DNA of 64,000 nucleotides from Hermatobates lingyangjiaoensis (GCA_026182355.1 JAPFBL010000068.1:7229001-7293000); one strand, 5' to 3'; shown: positions 25,441-37,451, numbered from the stretch's first letter. Notes: generated by a model from the sequence alone, not told the origin. A program made the numbers and translations.

Positions 25441-27100
25441 TATATATATATATATAATCAACTATATTCACAAAGAAAACACTCAGAAATGAAACAAAAA
25501 CTCGCTACTATATTTCGATGGCCTCGTCATTAGGTAGATAGAAGTGAATCGCTCTGAAGACTAGCAGTGACATATATATATTCAAACTTAGAAAGATATA
25601 TTAAGTTGGAAAATCAGTATTAGAAGAAAAATACAGAATGAAAATTCAGAATTTATCTCTGCTCTAAAAGATTTTACAAAAGGAATCTTAGTGCATACAT
25701 TTGTGATGTATGGTACGTTTTTATGTGTTATTTGAAATATGGTCAAAATAATGTTACAATAAATTAATACAAATGATTTTTTTTATATTTATAGTGCAAG
25801 GATCAGTTTTTTTAAGGCTATACATCTTTGATTTTTAAAACTTTGCTTCATTCATGATCCCTTTACCAGCAAACGCCTGACCCTGTACGTAACATATTAG
25901 AACGTTTGTATTAATTTGTACAGGACGCTTCTCAATGAACACATCTTATTGTTCAACCACACATGTTTATTGTATCCTAAAATGTTGATTTTGGTTAACT
26001 TAATCTCTGGAAATGTTTTTAAAAATGTTTAATCCGTTCCAAACTTCCTAATGCTCAAGTCTTTTTAAAATATGGTTTTAAACAAAGTTAATTGTATCGT
26101 ATAAAAAAAATATAATTACCAGTAAACTAAGAGCTGGCACATTTCAAGTATTTCTTACGCACTATTTACTTTATCGATAAATATGTTTTCTTTGACCTAA
26201 TCTCTTAGGTAATTTTCTATCTAATATACTAAATGATAGGGTTCAACAGTATGACAAAGTGGAACCACCATCGATAAACAGATCACAGGACTTTGGACTC
26301 TGACAAAACCCAACACCTCAGAATTAGACAAACTATTAGTCTAGCATCCTGATTTTACAGTCGCAGGTCAAATATACCAATTTTATTTATTGTTGAACAA
26401 AAGTTTCTCCCAATTTAGAGGTGGAAATAGAAGTACCAATAATTATCTTTGTAAGCGTACCACTCCATTAAGCATTGAATATATTCAAATCGTCCCTTAA
26501 AATTCAATCGACCCCTTGTCATCTTGGTATTTTTCTTCTTTTGGTTTCCGTCTCTTATCTGTTGGTAATCAGGGACAACTGATTGTTTTTAGCGTTAATA
26601 CGAAGATATACTCTATTACAATACTGTTCTTAAATAGTAATGAATGTTATACCTCTTGGTTTATACATTCAGTAGATATACATTATAAGCATCAATCATT
26701 TCTCTGGTTTCTTACCTAAATGTCTGATAACATGTTATTATTATAAAAATAAGTTAAATAAATAGTGTATAGTTTGTTATAACTTTATAAGTTGAAGTTA
26801 CATGTAATTAAGTTTATGCTATATGATAAACATTTATTCTACCCAATACATTTTGGAAAAATAGACTTCATATCATCTAAACTGCATCAAGTTCTGATTT
26901 TGTTAAATTGTATGAAGTACTGTTCTAGGATTATAAACATGTTTTATAATATAAATATAATTAGTTTTACTTACTATATACATAATATAGTAATAGTAGT
27001 TTATGCTTTGATTTTAGTAAACAAAGTTAAAATGTTCTAGTTTCAAATAATTTAAAATATCATTAGTTGTGCAATCCGTAATTGTGTGGTATTTACTCAC

Positions 27101-27338
27101 TCTGAGGTAAAATGGATAAACCAACAAAAGTCTCCACACAAATGAAGTTTTATTCAACACTTTGAATAAACAAAATAAAAAAAAATTAGATATAATTTGT
27201 AACTATTTGTATTTGTAACTAATTAGATATAATTTGTATTATAGTGTCTTCCCGATGATGAACACAAAGTGTTCGAAACGCGTTGAATAAAACTTCATTT
27301 GTGTGGAGACTTTTGTTGGTTTATCCATTTTACCTCAG
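27101..27338. repeat. inverted repeat, 57-60 base arms
   Basis: The left arm (27101-27160) and right arm (27282-27338) are near-perfect reverse complements, for example AAGTCTCCACACAAATGAAG and its complement. A GATGA-hairpin-GAAAC motif lies just inside the right arm (27252-27278). The 120-base centre is AT-rich. Probably a foldback or paired copy of a small dispersed element. Confidence 0.9.
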
Positions 27339-28486
27339 AATTTAAAATATATCTATTAGCAGTTATTTTTTTGAAAGTGGCCTAGAAGTCGTTTAATTGC
27401 AAAGAAAAAGTGATTTGTCAAAATTAAGTTCAGGAAAATATAATGTTATAACAAACATAAGTAAATCTTATACATTATGAGGCTCCCATGTGACTCATAC
27501 AAATAAAATAACAATATATTTAAAGTTGAGTAACTAAAGCCACCTTCAAACTTAACGGTTTATGCATACATTTGAGTATCGAATTAAGAATACTTTGTTG
27601 TTGGTGGTAATTATTTATAACAAATAAGTATCAGTTTATAACCAAACCAATGTAAACAAATATGTAAATTATGATTGCATCAAGTTTCATCTTTTTTATT
27701 TATACTTCATTAAAGACATTAATATAAAGTGTATGATTTAATTCAGTGTTACTGAAGTTGTTCATTTCAGTCAATGTTAGATTTTATGTATCTAGTATAC
27801 TTAAACTTTGATCTCCATATCTACATATGAATTAAGTGCATAATATAATAGGTACATCTGTGTTAATTTTCTAAGTTACTCGGATGTTTAAATCATGAAA
27901 AAGTGTGGGTATTATAATTTTATTGAAATATTTATTGATGTTTTTAAAATGTATATTTTTTGTTGAAAGACATTAAAAACACGTAAAACTCGTAATGAAT
28001 GTTTCATTAATGAATTATATATTTATAAGGAATTTTGAAATAAAATATTGATGTAACCAAAGAAGCAAACTTAATTTAGTATTTTTAAAATATAATACAT
28101 GTTTTTTTTGTATTCGTTTTCATTAAATGTTACTTGTAATTTACACGTTTCAGCTTCTTAAATATGTTTTTTTTTTAATATTTAAAAGTTATTATGTCTA
28201 TTAACCCTTTTTTAACAATTTATTGTATAATAATTTAATTATATATTACACATAGTTAACGCTTATAATAATTTTTTATAATATTTCATACTTTAGACAT
28301 TTAGAATATAGTTTTGTTAATATAAATTTGGAAAATTGTATTCTGCTAAAAGTTTACTGTGTTGAATGTTTAGTTAGAAACTAGTCCTGATGATGATGGT
28401 ATTATGAGGCTGAATTTGATTTAAATCTTCTTATTAGAAAGTGAAATTTATGTTTAAGAAATGATTCATTTCCATATATATTAAGA

Positions 28487-28604
28487 TAACTCACCACAAA
28501 TGATTGAAGATAATCACTCTGAGGCCTTTCGTTTTCACGTCGTCAGAGAGCAAGTGAAAACGAAAGGCCTTAGAGCGATTATCTTCAATCATTTGTGGTG
28601 AGTT
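28487..28604. repeat. inverted repeat, 51-base arms
   Basis: The left arm (28487-28537) and right arm (28554-28604) are reverse complements with about two mismatches (TAACTCACCACAAATGATTG against its complement). The 16-base spacer contains CGTCAGAG. A third family built like 25212-25440 and 27101-27338. Confidence 0.9.
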
Positions 28605-28728
28605 ACCTGAATATTTATATCACGTGTTATTGTGACAATTTTGTATATATATATATATCCTGGAAAATTGACCGAACCCCGATTAGATAACCACCTATTA
28701 TATCAAACGGTCGATATATTATTGAATC

Positions 28729-28731
<3 letters not shown>

Positions 28732-28775
<44 letters not shown>
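28732..28775. repeat. (TA)n microsatellite
   Basis: About 44 bases of TA repeats, followed at once by another degraded copy of the repeat family seen at 25212. Confidence 0.95.
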
Positions 28776-28778
<3 letters not shown>

Positions 28779-28870
28779 CAAACCACAATAAGAAATGGGG
28801 GAAAAAAGACTAATAACTTTAACCGAAACAAGTGGTCTTCGTCATTGTCAAAATGTAACTGACTCAGTTG
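28776..28870. repeat. degraded copy of the (TA)n-flanked repeat
   Basis: Reads TTCAAACCACAATAAGAAAT, then GACTAATAACTTTAACCGAA and ACAAGTGGTCTTCGTCA, in the left-arm orientation of 25212-25295, with several substitutions. Confidence 0.75.
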
Positions 28871-30522
28871 ATCAGTTTAACAGTGCCATATTAAAGAGAA
28901 GGAAAAACGAGTCATAATTAAAATTAAATTGAGAAAAAATTTTAATTAAGGAGAAAGGAAATGAAATGAATTAATATAAGGAAATTATTTAAGGAAAAGG
29001 AAAGAAAAACTGGAATAATGAAACAAAAAACAGAGGAAACTTATATCAAATTAAATAAATAAAATTATTGAGAAATAAAAGAAATAAAAACAGTAATATA
29101 TATATATATATATATGGTATATAGATTTAAGATGAATTCCCTTTCACTATTTTTCTGTGAAAATAGAAAACCAGTGGACAGTATTGTATATATTACAAGT
29201 TTAAGATGTGAAAAAAATTAGTTTATTGAGTGGAACCTATTTCCAAGTAGCTAATTATCAGTGCCTTTTCCTTCCCCAGAAGGGCCTTAAGTTTTCCTTT
29301 TAATTTTTTTAATGTAATTTAATCTTTGCTGTTCCGGTATTGTAATATTCTATTAGGACTGCGTCACTGCAAATAACAATCTTCTTTTATAAGACCAATT
29401 GTAAGGTCAAAATAAAACTTAAACATTTAAGCTGCCGTAGAGAATTTTTTATTCAAGTTTTTAGAATTTAATTACAGTTAATGAATTAGTATTATTTTTA
29501 GTTGTTTAAACTTTTTTTAAAAACTGATATTATATAGTGTGTTAACAGGATTAATTAGAATGTGGAATTATAATTTCATAATTAATTATCTAAAATTATT
29601 TGTATAACTGAGTTATTTTATTTATTTGTTGGATGTATTATTTTTAAATTCAAAAGATATAATTTTTTTGCAATTAATTCCGAAGATGTATTGAATTGAA
29701 TTGATTATATTATAATGGATTTATTTAGGTCCTGTAAAGCGCGCTAGTAATATACTTGTTTTACTAAATATACTAATGCAAAGTATGAAGAAAAGATTAT
29801 ATAGTGTGAACATTATTGTCTTTTGATAGTGTTGTTTTTAGTATATACGGTGAATGGTGAAATGTCAGAATGCTTTATCAAAAAAAGATGTTTATTGCCA
29901 CAGATCGAACCAACCCCGTAACAGAAAATGAAAGGGAGGATCACTATTCACTTTTATATTTCAGATTATTTTCATTCATACCTCATCAGTTTATCCTATC
30001 CAATATAAATTTGTAAAAGTATCATTTAAAAGCATTTGATTTGTTAAGGAAGATAAAAACTATTGAATATTGGTCCATAAAATTCCATTGTCTTCAAAAC
30101 CAAGCTCTAACTGCATTTTGAATGTTATAAGAAATTGCTCCAGAGTTATCGTCCGATGAACTATGTCATGAGTCAAAATATCAAGTGAAAATGCACGAAA
30201 TAACCTAATGTGAAGAGGAGTTCAAAGTGACAGTTATATAGTTATTTTATCTTCTACAGGACGTAATGAAGACAAAGTTTTTCAATGAATTCAAATGAAG
30301 AATACAATGAAAATTATTCTTATCTTAAAGCTAAAGTTTCTCTATTGATTCCCTCTAAACTGATTCAATTACTCCGCTATTGATGAATTTTAGTACTCAT
30401 TAAAAATATTAAATTTCACTTTCAAGACGATAGTTACCTTAAAATGTTCTTTTATAAAATACCATAATCATCTCATAAATAGCCACTGATGAGTTGTTTA
30501 TATTTCTATCTGTTATGTAAAG

Positions 30523-30727
30523 GTACTGGTCATCCTTGAGGAACCTCGTCATTTCACTGCTCAACTCTATGAGGTCCATTATATCTCTCCTATTCCTCCT
30601 CTTCCTCTTCATTCTCATATTTGCCTTGTTGGGAATGCAATTATTCGGAGGTCAGTTCAACTTCGAAGACGGCACACCACCAACTAATTTCAACACCTTT
30701 CCCATTGCTCTCCTAACAGTCTTCCAG
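30523..30727 (+). CDS. cac: cac/Cav2 exon 10: repeat II S4-S5, S5 and pore turret
   Basis: Completes the split lysine and continues [20 protein letters not shown], the S4-S5 linker. S5 follows: [20 protein letters not shown]. Then come [19 protein letters not shown] and PIALLTVFQ, leading into the pore helix. It ends in phase 0 before GTACTT. The S5-P turret is short, as in insect Cav2. Confidence 0.96.
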
Positions 30728-31431
30728 GTACTTATTCATAGTATAATTTCTTATTTTTTGAAGGAAACATTCCAGGAACTAGCAAAGTGCTTCATGAAAA
30801 TCTCTTCAATAATCAATCATTTCATTTAAACACTCTTTTTTGAATAACGGAAATAATCCTAATATATTGTTATTATTACTATTTAATGATAAAAGTATAC
30901 ATTTGCTATATTTTTTTTTGAAATAACTGAAAAAATTAATAATCTTTTAAAACAATCATATATTGTATCAGTCATGGGAAGAAAGTTGTTTGTAGGTACC
31001 TTTTGGCTCTCTTCTGAGTGAAAGAGAATTTGAGTCGTTAGTGAGTAAAGGGGCTAAACCAGCAGTACTAGATCTCTCGATAATGACTTTTTTCATCTAT
31101 AGTTAGGGTTAGAGTGTATGCTATTGCCAAACCTGTTCAATATTATTTATCATATCTTTTGATCTAGAAGTAGACCACCTTCAGTTATAATACTAGTATA
31201 TTTATAAAAATTCCCCATTTGGTGCAATAATTGCTAATAGTACTTAATTTTCATCCTTTTTTTATGTAGTCAAGTTAGAAAATTATATTTATCTATGGAA
31301 CAGGATTTATGTGTTCATATTGTTCATAGTATTTGTCAAATGATTTCCATGACTGATGTGTGCCTGTTATGAATCTTTCTCGTTGTTCTAAATATATTTT
31401 TTTCCAAATAACATTGAATGGGTCTGTCCAG
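30728..31431 (+). other. intron 10
   Basis: 0.7 kb, nothing recognised. Confidence 0.8.
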
Positions 31432-31653
31432 ATCTTGACAGGAGAAGATTGGAATGAAGTTATGTACTATGGAATAAGATCACAAGGTGGGGCTTACGAA
31501 GGAGGTATGATCTACGCCCTCTACTTCATTATTCTCGTATTGTTTGGTAACTACACTCTACTGAATGTCTTCTTGGCTATCGCTGTTGACAATTTGGCCA
31601 ACGCTCAGGAACTAACAGCAGCCGAAGAAGAACAGGAAGAAGAAGATAAAGAG
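31432..31653 (+). CDS. cac: cac/Cav2 exon 11: repeat II selectivity filter and IIS6
   Basis: Starts [20 protein letters not shown]; the glutamate in TGEDW is the repeat II filter residue. IIS6 is [19 protein letters not shown], followed by [20 protein letters not shown] and an acidic tail rich in E and D. Acceptor CTGTCCAG, donor GTAATT, phase 0 at both ends, 222 bases. The [12 protein letters not shown] block after S6 is a typical Cav2 sequence. Confidence 0.97.
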
Positions 31654-32993
31654 GTAATTATTCTGGTAATTAACACTCAGTAGGCACACATGCCTGACGC
31701 ATATGTATTTATTGCCCCAGTATTAAAGACTTTAATATACAACAATCAGAGCAGTTTTGAAGGTAGTGATATAATCGTGTTTTACCTAAATTTAATGGAA
31801 CTGAATGCTTCAATGGGTATACCGCGAAACTTGGCAATATTATGGCACATACATAAATAGAGTAATATCTTTCCCCAGGGAGGTAAATAATTACACACAT
31901 CTTTTATAAAGCAGATACATCGGTAAATAATTGGCAATGTAGGCAATTTCTAAGTTTTGATCTTAGGAAATCGACTTCACAATATAACCCTATAACTGAC
32001 CCTTCCTCTTATATAGCTGACCCGAGGAGTGATAGTGTATATATATCGGTGTATTATGTAATTCCTTGAATTCTTGTAACCATTTTTTAAATTTTTAAAT
32101 AGGGTTTTTACAATATTCAGTTACATGTTTCGACTGGTATTTCATTTAGTAGCAGTAGAAATTTACTAACTCACTATATAGTTGTCAGTACCTATATTTA
32201 CCGACTATGCATATTGCAAGTATCATTATACAGTACAAGCAATTTATTATATTTATTATCCATAATTTCTTAAAACTTTTGATTTTAGTAAGCCTAATGA
32301 CAATTTTAAATGTAAATACTTAAAAAGTATCCTGAATGAAGTTAAACTTTTATGAAGCAGAAACAATAACCTATTAAGTAACGTGGTTTAATTGCTGACA
32401 TAATACATATAACCTGGCAGAATATTATCGAGGATATGCCACCTACAAATTTTCCTTCTATATTCAATGGCATCCTTACTTTAATTGAACTCGCTCAATG
32501 CAGCAATTAAAAAACAGTAGCAGCTTTTAATACCCATAACATTTAGTATGTCTTTCTTAAATAAGAATTAAGCATTAACAGTTATAACTTATTGTATTCC
32601 ACTATGTTTAATTATACTAATCGTATAATTACTGTAATTTAAATTGTTTTAATACTGCTGTGAGACATACAGAATAATTATACTTTATTAAAAAAAATAT
32701 TTGATTACAAGAAAATATAATATCAAAGAATTTATACAAGTTCCAATGCTATAAAATAAAATTCTTATATTGAAACTTCACTGACTGTCATAAGTATAGT
32801 ATTTTTTTAGTTCAGAAATAAGTTTTAAAATGGATACAAAAGTTAAATAATATCTAAATCGACCTAATGAAGCCTACACTTAATAACTGTCATATAAATG
32901 TAATTAATAATTTAAATGTTTGTGTACATTATTGTATATTGACTATTGCCATTGATATTGTATGTCTAATGTGAATTAATTATTATTCTGAAG
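31654..32993 (+). other. intron 11
   Basis: 1.3 kb, AT-rich, nothing recognised. Confidence 0.8.
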
Positions 32994-33094
32994 AAACAAC
33001 AAATGGAACTGGAAAAAGAAATGAAAGCTTTGCAGGGCGGCAATGGTAGCCCTCCTAAGGTGGAAATCTGCCCCCCATCTCCGTCTGACCAATT
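32994..33094 (+). CDS. cac: cac/Cav2 exon 12: start of II-III linker
   Basis: Reads KQQMELEKEMKALQ, then GGNGSPPKVEICPPSPSDQ. The charged coiled-coil-like start continues the acidic end of exon 11. The rest is proline-rich and poorly conserved. The acceptor TTATTCTGAAG is weaker than the others but the frame and the KQ..ELEKEM match fit. Donor GTAAGT, phase 2. Confidence 0.88.
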
Positions 33095-34505
33095 GTAAGT
33101 ACTCTTGTCCACATTTCTCCAGAACGGTTTTTCTTTTTGCACCATCAAATGTTTCACACGAAAATACATGCCATTATCTTTTAGAATTAAGAATATTTAT
33201 ATACATCTCATTCATATTGTTTAAATTGCTTTTTTTTTAAAAAAAAAACTAAGTGGGGCTTAAATAAACTTTCACTGAACACTTTGACATTATGATTCTA
33301 TAAGAAAAATAAAATTATATTGTTTTAATTTTAATTCAATGGCTATGGAGTTGTAAATATGTAATAAATAACTCAAACATATTGGCAACAAAAAAATATT
33401 AAGTTAAATATATTTTACTTTAGAGGAAATGCATACCAAATTATTTTGTCAATTTTATTTGATATACTTGTGGGCAGTAATTACTGAGAAGTATTCTTTT
33501 TCTTGATTGAATCAGAAGGGTGCTAAGCTTTCAAATTGGAATGGTGACATTAGCCAAGGATCCAAAGTTTATATTTCCTGTCTACATTCTTTGATCCATA
33601 ATTTAACAGGACAAAACAAATTTTACTGTAACTACAAAAGTAGAATGATTGTTAGTCTGTTGACAATTATTCGGAAGACGAAAATTGTTATTTTCAACCT
33701 ATTAAAAAGTGTGACGAAAGTTATGTATTTGTCATTTAATACTTTGAGAGTTCTAACAAGGTGGCAGTTCACGTTGTAATCAAACGGGACTAAGCTGAAA
33801 GCCATTTCAACACAAAAGTAGTGTTTGTAGAGGATTAATACCGATGGGCCGGTAAATAAATGGTTTATTTCAATTTGTCCCTGAAAGCGCATTCTTAAAC
33901 TATGAACCATTTTAAATGAGTTATTGAAAGAGAATCAACAACAGTCAACAAAAAAGTAGACAGATATGCATTGCAGTGGACCGCTTACCAACATATGGAA
34001 TCATTAAGGAATGTCAATGTCTGAAATAATCTTAGTATCTTGTAAACTTAGTGAGCAAACATAGCAGATTAACAAGAGTAAAGTCTCAGAGAAATAAGAA
34101 CAAAATTACAAAAATAATTATAAAATCGGTTACCATTGAATTATCATTCACAAAAGTTCATAAATCAATCATATACTTTTGCATGATTATAAATAAAAAA
34201 ATTGTGAAGGTATTGTATGAATTGTGGTAATAGTCAAGGTATAATTTACTTAGAAATTAATTAATTAAAATCAAACTACTGTTGCAGAAGAACGTGTTTA
34301 GTAATTGCAACGGGTAGTTGTTATACCATAGTTTCAAGAAGTATTGAGGGTCGTTTTTTATTTTGTTTTGCATACCAATTTGTTTCATCGTTTTAATCTA
34401 ATAAGTTGAAACTATCTTCTATTTAGATCAGCTTAAAACTCTTAGACCAACACTAAATCTAACATAAGCATAAATAATTTTCATAATTTGTTACATTTCT
34501 TTCAG
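33095..34505 (+). other. intron 12
   Basis: 1.4 kb. Overlapping open frames at 33507-33779 (+) and 33632-33910 (-) have no recognised product and no splice context, so I treat them as chance or decayed sequence. Confidence 0.7.
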
Positions 34506-34625
34506 TTTAAAGATGAAGGTGAATAAAAAAGAAGAAGAAGATGAAAAGAAAGCGGAACCTGAGGAAGAGGGGCAGAAGCCAATGCTGCCATACACGTCTA
34601 TGTTTTTTCTAAAACCTACGAACCC
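34506..34625 (+). CDS. cac: cac/Cav2 exon 13: end of II-III linker
   Basis: Acceptor TTTCTTTCAG. It reads FLKMKVNKKEEEDEKKAEP, then EEEGQKPMLPYTSMFFLKPT and NP. The lysine/glutamate-rich part is followed by the conserved PMLPY.SMF.L.PTNP block that precedes IIIS1 in insect Cav2. With exon 12 the II-III linker is short, so the long synprint region of vertebrate Cav2.1 and Cav2.2 is absent. Donor GTAAGT, phase 2. Confidence 0.93.
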
Positions 34626-36792
34626 GTAAGTTTACTTCTTTATTTATCCATAGTCTAGTTAAAAATATTGTTCAAATATTTATTTAAAATTTTAAAATCT
34701 TCGGTGGTGAATACTGTCTGATAATTTTCGACAGACTCCACTAAATATATTTCGTTCAACACCTGCAGATAATCTCAATACATGCTCAAATCATGAGTTA
34801 AAGTGCAGCACGTACAGAATTGAATTGTAGACCAATATGCGTGTACAACTACAAAATGATACATCCACTGATCGTTTCGCGAAATAATTGTTAGACATTG
34901 GAAATAGAAAATGGTCATAGATGAATCACATTGCCAACAAATTTTTGTAAAATCACACCGACAACTTAATTGACAGTTTTCCAAAATATAGCACAAAATT
35001 ACATAATTCATCAGTGACTCAGTGCACGTGTATATTAGCAGTCAAATATAACGATATCAATACACAATTTCAACACTCAAAACGGAATTCCAGGTGACAG
35101 GATAACGTGTAAACCCGTCGATACTGTAATGAATCAATAGGAAGTTGTCAATTATCAATCTGAATTCCTAAATTCACTTGATTTGCCAGGCATGCCACAA
35201 CACTTTCTAAAATTGAAAATTGGTTTACCTCATTATTCTTCTATGAATCATCAATACACTATAACTCTGCAATGCTACCAGGCTTTGGTGTAAATATTGA
35301 TATACAGCATAATCAAAGCTAAAATTTTAAACGGATAATTTAAAGACGAAGGTGTACTGTTACCACCATCCCACTGATTTCAACAGATATGCGATTCAAC
35401 TTTAAAAGTTTGTACTTTCGTGTGCGGCTCGTCTTGCAATGATCACCAACAAAACACAAGGCCAATAACTACAAGTGTGTGGACTGACTTCCATGCGAGG
35501 GCAATCCATGCTTCTCACATGGACAGCTGTATGTGAGCTGCTCATGTGACAGAAAACATTCTGATTTATTTGTGTGTGCACAAGAAGGAAAAGAAATTAT
35601 TGAAATGCACTTCACATAATACAGTTTAATAGAAAACTTGAATTGTTATACTTTTCTCGATGAAACGAAAAGAAAGACATAATCATCTAATCTATAATAA
35701 ATTGAATATTGTTGTGCATTACAATTAATACTATGCTTTAATTTTTTTTATTTTAGTTTTTATTCCTATTAGAATAGATTATTTATATGTAAGATTCGTC
35801 AGCTATTATGTTAATAATTAAATACTACATTAATTGTAGCTAAAGTTGATACGCCATTCATTCACTGGTAAGCAGCAGAAGTGGAATTGGGTTACAATAA
35901 TTCTTAATGTAAAAAAACTTCCTTTCTCCGAAGCTACCGATACATGCATACGCTATTTTACAACAGCTATATTTTAAAAAGGTTTCAATTTACTTTCATA
36001 TATAGAATTCAAAACGGCGTATTGATCCATCTCAGTCTGTTTAAAGAGTTGCGAAGGTTTCTGTTAAACAAATAGTTTACCTTCAATTCCCCGAGCTTCA
36101 GAATTTTATAGTTATATCTGAGAATGTTACATGTTTAGTAGTTATACTGTAAAACTAAACAAAGCAGTATAACATGAGTGTTCTTTTTGGAACCAAATTT
36201 TACTTTCAAAACACTTTCATATCTGTCGATATTCTATGTATTCCTATTATTTATTTGTATTTAATGTTCTGGTAAAGAGATTATAGTTGTTAAACTTTAA
36301 CTTCAAATTGTCATCAAGTGTAATTTTTTGTATTATTGGAGTCGAAGAAAATAAATAGTATTTATTAAATAGTAAATGTTGTCTCGATTTATTATTTTTG
36401 AAATGATAAATCATAAAGAATAAATTTACTCTTTTTAGGTGCTAAATTTTATCCTTGGCATTATTTATTAATTTCAACATATTGGAAGTTGCCTAACACT
36501 TTGGTAACTTTTGTTAAAGCACCCGGTGCTTATGCTAGCAGAACGCCCGCATTGATAACTGTCTCTAGGGCAGGTCATCATTTAAAATGCTTAACATTTA
36601 GAAACAATATGTTTCTTACTTCATTGGTTTTCACTATAGTGAAAACTATATAATATTGGTTTCACTTTTGGTTTCTCACTATAGTCAAGAAAGTACTGGA
36701 TTCAAATCTTTAGTAAAAATGTTTTTTTCTTAAAAGGATTAACATTTTGTGTTGTTTAGACATAAGCTAAGTGAATGTTGTGCTTGTTTCAG
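34626..36792 (+). other. intron 13 (contains a Helitron helicase fossil)
   Basis: 2.2 kb. The first half is a decayed helicase (34703-35619). The second half is AT-rich without recognised features. Confidence 0.8.
34703..35619 (+). pseudogene. Helitron/PIF1-like DNA helicase, C-terminal fragment, decayed
   Basis: Pieces of the 5'-to-3' helicase of a Helitron (or a PIF1-type relative) appear in order across three frames. DNFRQTPLNIFRSTPADNLN is near 34725. NMRVQLQNDTSTDRFAK is near 34840. VDTVMNQ and EVVNYQSEFLNSLDLPGMPQ are at 35118-35200. AMITNKTQGQ is near 35440, the family's AMTINK.QGQ motif. CFSHGQLYVSCS and DLFVCAQEGKE are at 35510-35600, ending in TAA at 35617. Stops and frameshifts break it in many places and the upstream half is missing, so it is dead. 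It sits in the same orientation as the host gene. Confidence 0.9.
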
Positions 36793-36982
36793 AATTCGTC
36801 GTGGCGCCCATTGGGTAGTCAACCTCAAGTACTTTGATTTTTTTATAATGCTGGTTATTTGCATGAGCAGCATCGCTCTCGCGGCCGAAGACCCTGTAGA
36901 TGAGAAGTCTTCTAGAAATTCCGTTTTAAATTATTTTGATTATGCCTTCACAGGAGTGTTCACTGTCGAAATGTGTTTAAAA
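36793..36982 (+). CDS. cac: cac/Cav2 exon 14: repeat III S1 and start of S2
   Basis: Starts at TTGTTTCAG and completes a proline codon. It encodes [20 protein letters not shown], the IIIS1 core [15 protein letters not shown], then [19 protein letters not shown] and VFTVEMCLK (S2 with its conserved acidic residue). Ends in phase 0 before GTAAAT. The match to insect Cav2 repeat III is close throughout. Confidence 0.96.
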
Positions 36983-37338
36983 GTAAATATTATTATCTTT
37001 ATAACTTCTTTTTTTCTTTTCTGTTCTAGTTCACTAAGAATAATATACAATGTAATATATTTGTTTATCTTCTGTAATTAAAAATAATTACTGTTCAATA
37101 ATAATCAAACATTTTAGAAAATTATTTTAGTATTACTTGGATATGATTTGAATAATTATATTTTGCAGTAACATGCCATTTTAATAAAAAAAAATTTTTT
37201 TAATTCATTGATTAAATAAAACAAGAAAAGAATTTAATTCTGAAAAATTGAGTTAAGTTAAAAATTAATTCCGGAAAAGTTAAAAATAAGTTATTTGACG
37301 AAAATGGACTTTAATGTTTTTAAAAATGCTTGTTTTAG
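36983..37338 (+). other. intron 14
   Basis: 356 bases, very AT-rich, nothing recognised. Confidence 0.85.
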
Positions 37339-37451
37339 ATTTTGGATTTGGGTGTGATCCTGCATTCTGGATCATACCTCCGTGAGTTTTGGAATGTCAT
37401 GGATGCTGTAGTAGTAGTATGTGCCGCATTCTCCTTAGGATTTGAGCTTTC
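37339..37451 (+). CDS. cac: cac/Cav2 exon 15: repeat III S2-S3
   Basis: Reads ILDLGVILHSGSYLREFWNV, then MDAVVVVCAAFSLGFELS. This is the S2-S3 loop and IIIS3, with the conserved FWN.MDA.VV pattern. Acceptor TGTTTTAG, donor GTAAGT inside a serine codon. Confidence 0.95.

Larger units (their letters stand above)
24642..30522 (+). other. intron 9 (5.9 kb, clustered inverted repeats)
   Basis: Holds a decayed repeat copy (25020-25160), the inverted pair 25212-25440, a single repeat near 25470-25560, the inverted repeats 27101-27338 and 28487-28604, a further copy at about 28776-28860, and several long TA tracts (25162-25208, 25437-25456, 28732-28775, 29097-29115). No exon seen. Confidence 0.75.

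Noticed and set aside
33507..33910. Overlapping open frames of 90 and 92 codons on opposite strands
   Set aside because: No family resemblance, no splice context and AT-rich codon use typical of chance frames.
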